Positions 8,476 to 18,245 of a stretch of DNA of 64,000 nt are shown here, in pieces (within the stretch, counting starts at the first letter, position 1; each line of letters starts with the position of its first letter). The position numbers were made by a program, and so were the translations under genes. The notes beneath the pieces are model-generated. The model did no database searches. It was given only the letters and a program-made list of their open reading frames with translations, and was not told where the DNA came from. Location of the stretch: assembly GCA_017985015.1 (NCBI GenBank), contig JAGNYI010000014.1:1356-65355 (forward strand), read 5' to 3'. This DNA is from Giesbergeria sp. (GTDB taxonomy: Bacteria; Pseudomonadota; Gammaproteobacteria; Burkholderiales; Burkholderiaceae_C).

Positions 8476-9765
8476 ATGGCTACCGCCCCACTCACTACAG
8501 GCAATGGTCCCGAAAAGGGCCGAGAAGCCTGGTCCGTGCTCATCGTGAGCACCCTGGCATTCACGGTCTGCTTCATGGTGTGGATGATGTTTGCCGTCAT
8601 TGGCATCCCGCTCAAGAAGACCCTGGGGCTCAACGCCACCGAATTCGGCCTGCTCACCGCCATGCCCGTGCTCTCGGGCTCGCTCATCCGCGTGCCGCTG
8701 GGCATCTGGACCGACAAGTACGGTGGCCGCATTGTCATGGCGGCGTTGCTGGCCATCACTGTGCCCGCCATTTGGCTCATGGCTTACGCCACGGCGTACT
8801 GGCACTTTCTGGTCATCGGTTTGGTGTTGGGCCTGGCCGGCGGCTCGTTCTCGGTGGGCACGCCCTATGTGGCGCGCTGGTTCCCCAAGAACCGCCAGGG
8901 CATGGCCATGGGCGTGTTTGGCGCCGGCAACTCGGGCGCGGCGGTGAACAAGTTCGTCGCGCCAGCATTGGTGGTGGCCTTTGGCTGGACCATGGTGCCC
9001 AAGGTGTACGCCGTGATCATGCTGGTCACACTCATCATCTTCTGGTTCGGCAGCTCCAGCGACCCGCGCCATCTGGTGTCATCGAACGTGAAGTTCATGG
9101 ACCAGCTCAAGGCGCTCAAGGACCCGCGTGTGCTCAAGTACTGCCAGTACTACAGCATCGTGTTCGGCGGCTACGTGGCGCTTTCCTTGTGGATGGTTCA
9201 GTACTACGTGGGCGAATATGGCCTGGACATCCGCATTGCGGCCTTGCTCGCAGCCTGCTTTTCGCTGCCCGGCGGCGTGCTGCGCGCCATTGGCGGCTGG
9301 TTGAGCGACAAGTACGGCGCGCACAGCGTCACCTGGTGGGTCATGTGGGTGAGCTGGATCTGCCTGTTCCTGCTGAGCTACCCGCAGACCGAATTCACCA
9401 TCCAGACCATCAACGGTGTGCAGACCTGGCACCTGGGCCTGAACGTGTATGCCTTCACCGGCCTCATGTTTGCGCTTGGCATTGCGTTCGCCTTCGGCAA
9501 GGCCAGCGTCTTCAAGTACGTCAGCAACGACTACCCCGAGAACATCGGCACCATCAGCGGCATTGTCGGCCTGGCCGGCGGCCTGGGCGGCTTCGTCTTG
9601 CCCATCCTGTTCGGCGCTCTGGTGGACATCACCGGCATCCGCTCCAGCGCCTTCATGCTGATGTACGCCGTGGTCTGGGTGTCGCTCATCTGGATGTACT
9701 GGACCGAAGTGCGCAAGGCCAGCCCGATGGGCGACCCGAGCGAATCCCTTTCCCTCCAAAACTGA
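8476..9765 (+). CDS. narK1: Nitrate/nitrite MFS transporter, NarK1 type
   Basis: This 429-residue major facilitator protein has about 12 hydrophobic helices. Residues such as GLLTAMPVLSGSLIRVPLG and GLAGGSFSVGTPYVARWFP match the nitrate/nitrite porter family. NarK1 types are usually proton-coupled nitrate importers that start respiration. The ATG at 8476 was chosen because GAGGAAAAG lies 6 bases upstream; an earlier in-frame codon at 8431 lacks one. It is followed after 24 bp by a second, longer narK gene. In some bacteria the two are fused; here they are separate. Confidence 0.9.
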   Translation: MATAPLTTGNGPEKGREAWSVLIVSTLAFTVCFMVWMMFAVIGIPLKKTLGLNATEFGLLTAMPVLSGSLIRVPLGIWTDKYGGRIVMAALLAITVPAIWLMAYATAYWHFLVIGLVLGLAGGSFSVGTPYVARWFPKNRQGMAMGVFGAGNSGAAVNKFVAPALVVAFGWTMVPKVYAVIMLVTLIIFWFGSSSDPRHLVSSNVKFMDQLKALKDPRVLKYCQYYSIVFGGYVALSLWMVQYYVGEYGLDIRIAALLAACFSLPGGVLRAIGGWLSDKYGAHSVTWWVMWVSWICLFLLSYPQTEFTIQTINGVQTWHLGLNVYAFTGLMFALGIAFAFGKASVFKYVSNDYPENIGTISGIVGLAGGLGGFVLPILFGALVDITGIRSSAFMLMYAVVWVSLIWMYWTEVRKASPMGDPSESLSLQN

Positions 9766-9789
9766 GCCACAGCGGCCAGACCCCTCATC

Positions 9790-11418
9790 ATGAACAACAA
9801 AACCACCAGCGGCGCCGATATTGTCGATTGGCGCCCCGAGGACGAACAGTTCTGGGAATCCACAGGCAAGAAAATTGCCTACCGCAACCTCTGGATCTCC
9901 ATTCCGGCCCTGCTCTGCGGCTTCGCCGTCTGGGGCATGTGGGGCATCATCACGGTGCAAATGATGAACCTGGGCTATCCCTTTAGCCAGGCCGAGTTGT
10001 TTACCTTGACTGCGATTGCCGGGTTGGCGGGTGCCACCATGCGCATCCCGGCCTCGTTCCTGATCCGGCTCTCGGGCGGGCGCAACACCATTTTCCTCAC
10101 CACAGCCATGCTGCTGGCGCCTGCCATTGGCACCGGCGTCGTGTTGCAGCACCCGGAGTGGCCGCTGTGGTCGTTCCAGCTGATGGCTTTGTGGTGTGGC
10201 GTGGGGGGCGGCAATTTTGCTTCGTCCATGTCCAATATCTCCACCTTCTTTCCCAAGCGCCTGCAAGGGACTGGCTTGGGCCTGAATGCGGGCCTGGGCA
10301 ACTTCGGTGTGACCACGATGCAGATTGTGATCCCGCTGGTGATGACCGTGCCCTTGCTGGGCTCGCTCGGGGGTGAGTCGATGACGCTGCAAAAGGAAAG
10401 CGGCTGGATCTTCGGCGCTATCGCGCCGGGCACGGCCACCTGGATTCAGAACGCCGGTTTTGCGTGGGTGTTGTCGCTGGTGCCACTGTCAGTCCTGTGC
10501 TGGTTTGGCATGAACAACCTCAAGACGGTTTCGCCCAATACCGGTGGCCCGATTGCTGCGTTCCTGAAGATCATCTGGCTCTACACCCTGTCGTTCATCC
10601 CGGCGGGTGTTGGCCTGTATCTCTACTTGCCTGCCCCCAGTGGCCTGGGTATGCTGAACATGTGGCTGGCCATGCCGCTGATCATTGTGAGTACGCTCAT
10701 GGTGATGAAGCTCACCGCCTTTGGCGCGATGAAGGAAAACGTGGCCAAGCAATTCGCGATCTTTAGCAACAAACATACTTGGTCGCTTACCATCCTGTAC
10801 ATCGTCACTTTCGGTTCCTTCATTGGCTTTTCGATGGCGCTGCCCTTGTCGATGAAAGTTATCTTTGGTGTCAGCCATGTGCCCGACGCCAACGGTATCT
10901 TGCAACACACACTGGTCAACCCCAACGGGCCGCCTGTGCTGGCCTACGCCTGGATCGGCCCTTTTGTGGGGGCTGCGATTCGCCCCGTTGGCGGTTGGAT
11001 TTCTGACAAGCTCGGTGGTTCCATCGTCACCCAGTGGGTGTGCGCGGCCATGGTGGTTGCTGGCGTGGCGGTGGGTTATGTGATGCAGCTCGCCTACCAA
11101 TCGGCTACGCCGGAAGACTACTTCTTCATCTTTCTCGCCTTGTTCATCGTGCTGTTCGCCGCCAGCGGCATTGGCAACGGTTCCACCTTCCGCACCATCG
11201 GTGTCATCTTCGACCGCCAACAGGCCGGCCCTGTTCTGGGCTGGACCTCGGCGGTCGCCGCCTACGGCGCCTTCATCGCGCCGGTGGTGATTGGTCAGCA
11301 GATCAAGCATGGCACGCCGCAGATGGCGATGTACGGGTTTGCCGTGTTTTACGCCTTGTGCCTCTTGCTGAACTGGTGGTTCTATCTGCGCAAGACCGCC
11401 GAAATCAAGAACCCCTGA
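9790..11418 (+). CDS. narK2: Nitrate/nitrite antiporter, NarK2 type
   Basis: This 542-residue MFS protein is longer than NarK1, with a hydrophilic N-terminus (about 35 residues) and 12 or more membrane helices. Family motifs include GVGGGNFASSMSNISTFFP (nitrate signature region) and GWISDKLGGSIVTQW. NarK2 types exchange external nitrate for internal nitrite, preventing nitrite build-up during respiration by the cytoplasm-facing NarG. It is followed after 34 bp by narG and is probably in the same transcript. The direction of transport is inferred from the family. Confidence 0.9.
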   Translation: MNNKTTSGADIVDWRPEDEQFWESTGKKIAYRNLWISIPALLCGFAVWGMWGIITVQMMNLGYPFSQAELFTLTAIAGLAGATMRIPASFLIRLSGGRNTIFLTTAMLLAPAIGTGVVLQHPEWPLWSFQLMALWCGVGGGNFASSMSNISTFFPKRLQGTGLGLNAGLGNFGVTTMQIVIPLVMTVPLLGSLGGESMTLQKESGWIFGAIAPGTATWIQNAGFAWVLSLVPLSVLCWFGMNNLKTVSPNTGGPIAAFLKIIWLYTLSFIPAGVGLYLYLPAPSGLGMLNMWLAMPLIIVSTLMVMKLTAFGAMKENVAKQFAIFSNKHTWSLTILYIVTFGSFIGFSMALPLSMKVIFGVSHVPDANGILQHTLVNPNGPPVLAYAWIGPFVGAAIRPVGGWISDKLGGSIVTQWVCAAMVVAGVAVGYVMQLAYQSATPEDYFFIFLALFIVLFAASGIGNGSTFRTIGVIFDRQQAGPVLGWTSAVAAYGAFIAPVVIGQQIKHGTPQMAMYGFAVFYALCLLLNWWFYLRKTAEIKNP

Positions 11419-11452
11419 GCCTGCCCCTTTCCCTGCTTCTTGGAGAAAACCT

Positions 11453-14400
11453 ATGAGCCATTTTCTTGACCGTTTGACCTACTTTTCGCAGCCGCGGGAA
11501 GAATTTTCCAATGGCCACGGCCAGACCAATGGCGAAGATCGCACCTGGGAAGACGCCTACCGCGACCGCTGGGCGCACGACAAGATCGTGCGCTCCACGC
11601 ACGGCGTCAACTGCACGGGTTCGTGCTCGTGGAAGGTGTACGTCAAGGGCGGCATCGTCACCTGGGAAACCCAGCAGACCGACTACCCGCGAACGCGCCC
11701 GGACCTGCCCAACCACGAGCCCCGCGGCTGCGCGCGTGGCGCGAGCTACAGCTGGTACCTGTATTCGGCCAACCGCGTGAAATACCCGATGGTGCGCGGG
11801 CGGCTGCTCAAGCACTGGCGCGCCGCCATGGCTGTGGCCAAAGGCCCGGTGGAAGCCTGGACGGCCATCGTTGAGAACGAGTCCGCACGGCGCGAGTGGC
11901 AGAAGCAACGCGGTCTGGGCGGGTTCGTCCGCAGCACCTGGGACGAAGTCAACCAGATGATTGCGGCGGCCAACGTCTACACCATCAAGAAGCACGGCCC
12001 GGACCGCATCATCGGTTTCTCGCCGATTCCGGCGATGAGCATGATCAGCTATGCCGCCGGCAGCCGGTATCTGAGCCTGATCGGCGGCGTATGCATGAGC
12101 TTTTATGACTGGTACTGCGACCTTCCGCCCAGCAGCCCGCAGGTTTGGGGCGAGCAGACCGACGTGCCCGAGTCGGCCGACTGGTACAACTCCACTTTCA
12201 TCATGGCCTGGGGCTCCAACGTGCCGCAGACGCGCACGCCGGATGCCCACTTCCTGACCGAGGTGCGCTACAAGGGCGCGAAGGTGGTGTCCGTCACGCC
12301 CGATTACTCCGAAGTCGCCAAGCTCGGCGATCTCTGGATGCACCCCAAGCAGGGAACGGACGCGGCCGTGGCGATGGCCATGGGTCACGTCATGCTCAAA
12401 GAGTTCTACTTTGACAAGCGCTCGACGTACTTTGACGACTACGCGCGTCGCTACACCGACCTGCCGCTCCTGGTGGTACTTAAGGAAACCAAGCTGCCCG
12501 ACGGGCGCACGGCCATGGTGCCGGACCGCTATGTGCGCGCCAGCGACTTCCCCGGCCATCTGGAGCAAACCAACAACCCCGACTGGAAAACCGTTGCCTA
12601 TGGCCTAGACGGCGAAGTGGCCTTGCCCAACGGCTCCATCGGTTTTCGCTGGGGGGGCGACGACCGGCCTGACCTGGGAAAATGGAATCTCGAAGACAAG
12701 GACGCCCGCACCGCAAACGACGTCAAGCTCAAGCTCTCGGTCGTCGAAGACGGCGAGCAGGCGCATGAAATTACCGACGTCGCCTTCCCCTATTTCGGCG
12801 GCGTGGAGAACCCCAACTTCACGGGCAACGTGCAGGCGGGCGGCGACATCATGGTGCGCCGCGTGCCGGTCACGCGCCTGTCGCTGGATGGCGAAGGTGT
12901 CTCTGGCGAGGTCTTGGTGGCCACAGTATTTGACCTGCTGGCCGGCAACTACGGCGTGAACCGTGGCTTTGCGGGCGAAGGCGTGGATGGCGGCTACGAC
13001 GCCAATGAGCCCTACACCCCTGCCTGGCAAGAACCCATCACAGGCGTGCCGCGCGAGCAAATCATCACCATTGCGCGCCAGTTCGCCGACAACGCGGACA
13101 AGACGCACGGCAAGTCCATGGTCATCATCGGTGCGGCCATGAACCATTGGTACCACTGCGACATGAACTACCGCGGCATCATCAACATGCTGATGCTCTG
13201 CGGCTGTATCGGACAGAGCGGAGGAGGCTGGGCGCACTACGTGGGTCAGGAAAAACTGCGCCCGCAAACCGGTTGGACGGCGCTCGCGTTTGCGCTGGAC
13301 TGGATTCGCCCGCCGCGCCAGATGAACAGCACCAGCTTCTTCTACGCGCACAGCGACCAGTGGCGCTACGAAAAATTGGCAGTAAACGAAATCCTCTCGC
13401 CCCTGGCCGACAAGTCCCGCCACAGCGGATCGATGATCGACTACAACGTGCGCGCCGAGCGCATGGGCTGGCTGCCGACTGCGCCGGCGCTGGAGACGAA
13501 CTCGCTGCAGGTCTTCAAGGACGCGCAGGCCTGCGGCATGGACGCCAAAGATTACGTCGCCAAATCGCTGAAAGACGGCTCGCTCAAGATGAGCTGTGAA
13601 GACCCGGACAACCCGGTCAACTGGCCGCGCAACATGTTCGTCTGGCGCTCCAACATCATCGGCTCCTCGGGCAAGGGCCACGAATACTTCCTCAAGCACC
13701 TGCTGGGCACCGACCACGGTGTGCAGGGCAAGGACCTGGGAGTGGGCGATGCCAAGCCCGAGGAAGTGCGCTGGCACACCCAGGCGCCAGAGGGCAAGCT
13801 GGATCTCTTGGTGACGCTCGACTTCCGCATGAGCACGACCTGTCTGTATTCCGACATCGTCCTGCCTACAGCCACCTGGTACGAGAAGAACGACCTCAAC
13901 ACCAGCGACATGCACCCCTTCATCCACCCGCTGTCCACGGCCGTGGACCCGGCCTGGGAAGCGCGCAGCGACTGGGAGATCTACAAGGGTTTTGCCAAGG
14001 CGGTGAGCGAGGTGAGCGTCGGTCACCTGGGTGTAGAAAAGGAAGTGGTGCTCACCCCCATCATGCATGACACGGCCGGAGAAATGGCCCAGCCGTTTGG
14101 TGTGCGCGACTGGAAGAAGGGCGAGGTTGAGCTGATTCCCGGCAAGACGGCGCAGCAGGTCACCGTGGTCGAACGCGACTACCCCAACCTCTACAAACGC
14201 TTCACGGCCCTCGGGCCACTGATGGACAAGGCTGGCAACGGTGGCAAGGGTATCGGCTGGAATACGCAGACCGAAGTGGGTCAGCTCGGCGACCTCAACG
14301 GCCGGGTGCGCGAAGAAGGCGTGACCCAGGGCATGCCGCGCATCGTGACCGATATCGACGCCACCGAAGTCGTGATGATGTTGGCGCCGGAGACCAATGG

Positions 14401-15247
14401 CCACGTGGCGTGCAAGGCCTGGGAAGCCCTGGGCAAGCAGACCGGACGCGACCACGTGCACTTGGCGCTGCACCGCGAAGACGAAAAAATCCGCTTCCGC
14501 GATATCCAGGCGCAGCCGCGCAAGATCATCAGCTCGCCGACCTGGTCGGGGCTGGAGAGTGAAAAGGTCAGCTACAACGCTGGCTACACCAACGTGCACG
14601 AGCTGATTCCATGGCGCACCCTGACCGGCCGTCAGCAGTTCTACATGGATCACCCGTGGATGCGCGACTTCGGCGAGGGCTTCATGAGCTACCGGCCGCC
14701 AGTCAACCTGAAGGCGCTGCACGAGGTGCAGGGCTTGAAGTCGAACGGCAATCCTGAAATTGCTTTGAACTTCATTACGCCGCACCAGAAGTGGGGCATC
14801 CATTCGACCTATACCGACAACCTGATCATGCTCACCCTCAGCCGGGGCGGGCCCATCATCTGGCTGTCGGAAGAGGACGCTGCGCGCGGCGGCATCGTGG
14901 ACAACGACTGGGTGGAGCTGTTCAATTCGAACGGCGCCATTGCGGCGCGCGCCGTGGTCAGCCAGCGCGTAAATCAAGGCATGGTCCTCATGTACCACGC
15001 CCAGGAAAAGATTGTGAACACCCCCGGCTCGGAAATCACCGGCACGCGCGGCGGCATTCACAACTCGGTTACCCGCGTCGTGCTCAAGCCCACGCACATG
15101 ATTGGTGGCTACGCCCAACTGAGCTACGGCTTCAACTACTACGGCACCATTGGCACCAACCGCGACGAGTTCGTGCTGGTGCGCAAGATGAACCGCGTGG
15201 ATTGGATGGACGAGCCCGCAGACGCAGCAGCCCCTGCGCACGCTTAA
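11453..15247 (+). CDS. narG: Respiratory nitrate reductase alpha subunit
   Basis: NarG is the molybdenum bis-MGD catalytic subunit reducing nitrate to nitrite on the cytoplasmic face of the membrane. The 1264 residues match family length. The N-terminal FS0 cluster ligands are visible as HGVNCTGSCSWK followed by CARG (one His, three Cys). The region YCDLPPSSPQVWGEQTDVPE corresponds to the conserved substrate/Mo-site segment of NarG. The C-terminal molybdopterin-dinucleotide-binding domain ends near HMIGGYAQLSYGFNYYGT. A ribosome binding site (TTGGAGAAA) precedes the ATG. narH follows after 16 bp. Confidence 0.98.
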   Translation: MSHFLDRLTYFSQPREEFSNGHGQTNGEDRTWEDAYRDRWAHDKIVRSTHGVNCTGSCSWKVYVKGGIVTWETQQTDYPRTRPDLPNHEPRGCARGASYSWYLYSANRVKYPMVRGRLLKHWRAAMAVAKGPVEAWTAIVENESARREWQKQRGLGGFVRSTWDEVNQMIAAANVYTIKKHGPDRIIGFSPIPAMSMISYAAGSRYLSLIGGVCMSFYDWYCDLPPSSPQVWGEQTDVPESADWYNSTFIMAWGSNVPQTRTPDAHFLTEVRYKGAKVVSVTPDYSEVAKLGDLWMHPKQGTDAAVAMAMGHVMLKEFYFDKRSTYFDDYARRYTDLPLLVVLKETKLPDGRTAMVPDRYVRASDFPGHLEQTNNPDWKTVAYGLDGEVALPNGSIGFRWGGDDRPDLGKWNLEDKDARTANDVKLKLSVVEDGEQAHEITDVAFPYFGGVENPNFTGNVQAGGDIMVRRVPVTRLSLDGEGVSGEVLVATVFDLLAGNYGVNRGFAGEGVDGGYDANEPYTPAWQEPITGVPREQIITIARQFADNADKTHGKSMVIIGAAMNHWYHCDMNYRGIINMLMLCGCIGQSGGGWAHYVGQEKLRPQTGWTALAFALDWIRPPRQMNSTSFFYAHSDQWRYEKLAVNEILSPLADKSRHSGSMIDYNVRAERMGWLPTAPALETNSLQVFKDAQACGMDAKDYVAKSLKDGSLKMSCEDPDNPVNWPRNMFVWRSNIIGSSGKGHEYFLKHLLGTDHGVQGKDLGVGDAKPEEVRWHTQAPEGKLDLLVTLDFRMSTTCLYSDIVLPTATWYEKNDLNTSDMHPFIHPLSTAVDPAWEARSDWEIYKGFAKAVSEVSVGHLGVEKEVVLTPIMHDTAGEMAQPFGVRDWKKGEVELIPGKTAQQVTVVERDYPNLYKRFTALGPLMDKAGNGGKGIGWNTQTEVGQLGDLNGRVREEGVTQGMPRIVTDIDATEVVMMLAPETNGHVACKAWEALGKQTGRDHVHLALHREDEKIRFRDIQAQPRKIISSPTWSGLESEKVSYNAGYTNVHELIPWRTLTGRQQFYMDHPWMRDFGEGFMSYRPPVNLKALHEVQGLKSNGNPEIALNFITPHQKWGIHSTYTDNLIMLTLSRGGPIIWLSEEDAARGGIVDNDWVELFNSNGAIAARAVVSQRVNQGMVLMYHAQEKIVNTPGSEITGTRGGIHNSVTRVVLKPTHMIGGYAQLSYGFNYYGTIGTNRDEFVLVRKMNRVDWMDEPADAAAPAHA

Positions 15248-15263
15248 AGGTCAGGAGAACACG

Positions 15264-16787
15264 ATGAAAATTCGCGCACAAATCGGCATGGTCTTGAATC
15301 TGGACAAGTGCATTGGCTGCCACACCTGTTCCGTCACCTGCAAGAACGTCTGGACCAGCCGTCCTGGCGTCGAGTACGCCTGGTTCAACAACGTTGAGAC
15401 CAAGCCCGGTATCGGCTACCCCAAGGAATGGGAGAACCAGGACAAGTGGAATGGCGGCTGGAGCCGGCTGGCCGACGGCTCGATCATTCCGCGGCAGGGG
15501 GGCAAGTGGAAGCTGCTGATGCGCATCTTCGCCAACCCGAACCTCCCGCAGATCGACGACTACTACGAGCCCTTCACCTTCGACTACGACCACCTGCAGT
15601 CGGCGCCCGAAATGAAGGCGCCGCCGACAGCGCGCCCGCGCAGCCTGATCACGGGCAAGCGCATGGAGAAAATCGAATGGGGTCCGAACTGGGAAGAAAT
15701 CCTGGGCGGCGAGTTCTCCAAGCGCAGCAAGGACAAGAACTTCGACGAGATCCAGAAGGACATCTACGGGCAGTTTGAAAACACCTTCATGATGTACCTG
15801 CCGCGCCTGTGCGAGCACTGCCTGAACCCGGCCTGCGTCGCCTCGTGCCCCTCGGGCTCGATCTACAAGCGCGAGGAAGACGGCATCGTGCTGATCGACC
15901 AGGACAAGTGCCGTGGCTGGCGCATGTGCATCTCCGGCTGCCCCTACAAGAAGATCTACTACAACTGGCAGAGCGGCAAGGCCGAGAAGTGCATCTTCTG
16001 CTACCCGCGCATCGAGGCCGGCCAGCCCACAGTGTGCTCGGAAACCTGTGTGGGCCGCATTCGCTACCTGGGCGTGCTGCTGTACGATGCCGACCGCATT
16101 CAGGAAGCCGCCAGCGTGGAACGCGACCGTGACCTGTACCAGGCGCAGCTTGACATCTTCATGGATCCCAACGATCCCGAGGTGATCAAGCAGGCGCGCA
16201 TCGATGGCATCCCCGACCTCTGGATGGACGCTGCGCGCAACAGCCCGGTCTACAAGATGGCGGTTGAGTGGAAGGTGGCGCTGCCGCTGCACCCTGAGTA
16301 CCGCACGCTGCCCATGGTCTGGTACGTGCCGCCGCTCTCGCCCATCACGGCAGCGGCGAACGCTGGCCATGTTGGCGCCAATGGCGAAATCCCCGACGTC
16401 TCGCAGCTGCGCATTCCGGTGCAATACCTGGCCAACCTGCTAACCGCTGGCGACACCGCACCGGTGGTGCGCGCGCTTGAACGCATGCTGGCGATGCGCG
16501 CCTATCAGCGTGAAAAGCACGTGGATCAGCGGCAAAACCTGGCTGTGCTCAAGCAGGCCGGATTGACCGTGCATGAGGTGGAGGACATGTACCATGTCAT
16601 GGCGATTGCCAACTACGAAGACCGCTTCGTCATTCCGACGACGCACCGCGAATACGCCGAAAACACCTTCGACGTACGTGGCGGCTGCGGCTTCTCGTTC
16701 GGCAATGGCTGCTCCGACGGCTCCAGCGACGTGAGCATCTTTGGTGGCAAGAAGCCCCGCACCATCCCAATCAAGGCGATGGTCTAA
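15264..16787 (+). CDS. narH: Respiratory nitrate reductase beta subunit
   Basis: NarH carries four iron-sulfur clusters that pass electrons from NarI haems to NarG. Four cysteine groups are visible in its 507 residues: CIGCHTCSVTCKNVW, CEHCLNPACVASCP, CRGWRMCISGCPYKK and CIFCYPRIEAGQPTVCSETC. The tryptophan in CRGW replaces a cysteine, as expected for the single [3Fe-4S] cluster of NarH. It lies between narG and narJ with short gaps, typical of narGHJI operons. Confidence 0.98.
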   Translation: MKIRAQIGMVLNLDKCIGCHTCSVTCKNVWTSRPGVEYAWFNNVETKPGIGYPKEWENQDKWNGGWSRLADGSIIPRQGGKWKLLMRIFANPNLPQIDDYYEPFTFDYDHLQSAPEMKAPPTARPRSLITGKRMEKIEWGPNWEEILGGEFSKRSKDKNFDEIQKDIYGQFENTFMMYLPRLCEHCLNPACVASCPSGSIYKREEDGIVLIDQDKCRGWRMCISGCPYKKIYYNWQSGKAEKCIFCYPRIEAGQPTVCSETCVGRIRYLGVLLYDADRIQEAASVERDRDLYQAQLDIFMDPNDPEVIKQARIDGIPDLWMDAARNSPVYKMAVEWKVALPLHPEYRTLPMVWYVPPLSPITAAANAGHVGANGEIPDVSQLRIPVQYLANLLTAGDTAPVVRALERMLAMRAYQREKHVDQRQNLAVLKQAGLTVHEVEDMYHVMAIANYEDRFVIPTTHREYAENTFDVRGGCGFSFGNGCSDGSSDVSIFGGKKPRTIPIKAMV

Positions 16788-16798
16788 GGAGCGGCGCC

Positions 16799-17491
16799 AT
16801 GTTTAGTAAACCACCCGCCTCCCTGCGCCTGACCTTGCGTGCCCTGGCACGGCTGATTGGCTACCCGGACGCCGAATTGCGCGCCGTGCTGCCTCAACTG
16901 GCTGATGCGCTTGCCGTCGAACAAGCCCTCAAGCCTGAGCGCCTGCTCGAGCTGCAGGCTCTGTGCCAGCAGATTGCCGGCCAGGAGCCCATGGACGCCG
17001 AGGCGCGCTACGTCGAAACCTTCGACCGGGGCCGTCAGACATCGCTTCACTTGTTCGAGCACGTGCATGGCGATTCGCGCGACCGCGGTCCTGCGCTTAT
17101 CGACCTGTTGCAGACCTACGAGCGCGCCGGGCTTGAGTTCGGCGCTCCCGAACTGCCCGACCACCTGTCGGTGGTGCTCGAATTTGCTTCTACGCAACCG
17201 CCCGAGGTGGCGCGCGATTTCCTTGGCGAAATGGCGCACATCCTCACCCTGATATTCAGCGGCTTGTTGGCCCAGGGCAACCCGTATGCCAGCGTGATCG
17301 CCGCAGTGCTCGAAGTGTCGGGCCAGCGCGTACAGGCGGTTCCGCTGCCCGAAGAGCCCCCAATCGACGAAACCTGGGCCGAACCCGAAGCATTCGCCGG
17401 CTGCAGCACCCAGGGCCAGGCACGGCCCGATGGCAGCCAGCCCCTGCATTTCGTCCCCAATCCCCGTGCATCCGAAGGAGCATCCGTATGA
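16799..17491 (+). CDS. narJ: Nitrate reductase molybdenum-cofactor assembly chaperone
   Basis: NarJ (230 residues) is a TorD-like cytoplasmic chaperone that binds NarG and allows cofactor insertion and membrane attachment of NarGH. The sequence is helical. It contains the family core RYVETFDRGRQTSLHLFEHV followed by GDSRDRGPALIDLLQTYE. An acidic/low-complexity tail is present. Its stop overlaps the narI ATG (ATGA), so translation is coupled. Confidence 0.95.
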   Translation: MFSKPPASLRLTLRALARLIGYPDAELRAVLPQLADALAVEQALKPERLLELQALCQQIAGQEPMDAEARYVETFDRGRQTSLHLFEHVHGDSRDRGPALIDLLQTYERAGLEFGAPELPDHLSVVLEFASTQPPEVARDFLGEMAHILTLIFSGLLAQGNPYASVIAAVLEVSGQRVQAVPLPEEPPIDETWAEPEAFAGCSTQGQARPDGSQPLHFVPNPRASEGASV

Positions 17492-18222
17492 CTTCCAACG
17501 CCTGGATCAATACCCTGTTGTTTGGTATCTATCCCTATATTTGTCTGGCGGTGTTTTTCGTCGGCAGCTGGATCCGTTTTGATCGTGACCAGTACACCTG
17601 GAAAAGTGATTCATCCCAACTGCTGCGCACGGGCAACCTGCGCTGGGGCAGCAACCTGTTCCATGTGGGCGTGCTGTTCTTGTTTTTCGGACACTTTGTC
17701 GGCATGCTGACGCCCCATTTCATCTATGAGCCCTTCATTGCCGCAGGAGCCAAACAGGTGATGGCCATGGTCAGCGGTGGCACGGCCGGGGTTCTCGGAA
17801 TTGTCGGCCTCACGGTCCTGTTGCACCGCCGTTTGACGGACCCGCGCATCCGGGCAACATCCAAGACCAGCGACATCTTCTTGCTTGTGCTGCTGTGGGT
17901 TCAACTGGCGCTGGGTCTGGCCACCATTCCTTTGTCAGCACAGCACCTGGACGGATCCATGATGATGCTTTTGGCCGAGTGGGGCCAACGCATTGTTACG
18001 TTCCGCAGTGGTGCTGTTGAACTGTTGGCGCCCGCCAGCGTGATTTTCAAGCTGCACATGTTTTTGGGCATGACGGTCTTTTTGATCTTTCCGTTCACTC
18101 GCCTGGTGCATGTCTGGAGCGGCTTTGCCTCTCTTGGGTATGTTCTGCGGCCGTACCAATTGGTCCGCGCTCGTCGGTTGAACGTGCCTGCTGGCAATAA
18201 CAATCCGGCGCACCGCGGCTGA
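17488..18222 (+). CDS. narI: Respiratory nitrate reductase gamma subunit (cytochrome b)
   Basis: NarI (244 residues) is the membrane dihaem cytochrome b that oxidises quinol at the periplasmic side. Five hydrophobic segments are seen. Candidate haem-ligand histidines occur in NLFHVGVLFLFFGHFVG and in KLHMFLGMTVFLIFPFTRLVH. The start overlaps the narJ stop. A parvulin-type isomerase gene follows after 23 bp and is probably cotranscribed. Confidence 0.97.
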   Translation: MTSNAWINTLLFGIYPYICLAVFFVGSWIRFDRDQYTWKSDSSQLLRTGNLRWGSNLFHVGVLFLFFGHFVGMLTPHFIYEPFIAAGAKQVMAMVSGGTAGVLGIVGLTVLLHRRLTDPRIRATSKTSDIFLLVLLWVQLALGLATIPLSAQHLDGSMMMLLAEWGQRIVTFRSGAVELLAPASVIFKLHMFLGMTVFLIFPFTRLVHVWSGFASLGYVLRPYQLVRARRLNVPAGNNNPAHRG

Positions 18223-18245
18223 TCGCCAGCTAACAGGAGAACTCC

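Noticed and set aside
12605..15241. Long open reading frame of 878 codons on the minus strand opposite narG
   Set aside because: narG on the plus strand is certain by motifs and length; the antisense frame is open because of GC-rich codon bias and shows no recognisable domain. The same holds for other long antisense frames opposite the GGDEF/EAL, narX, nrdJ and hypX genes.
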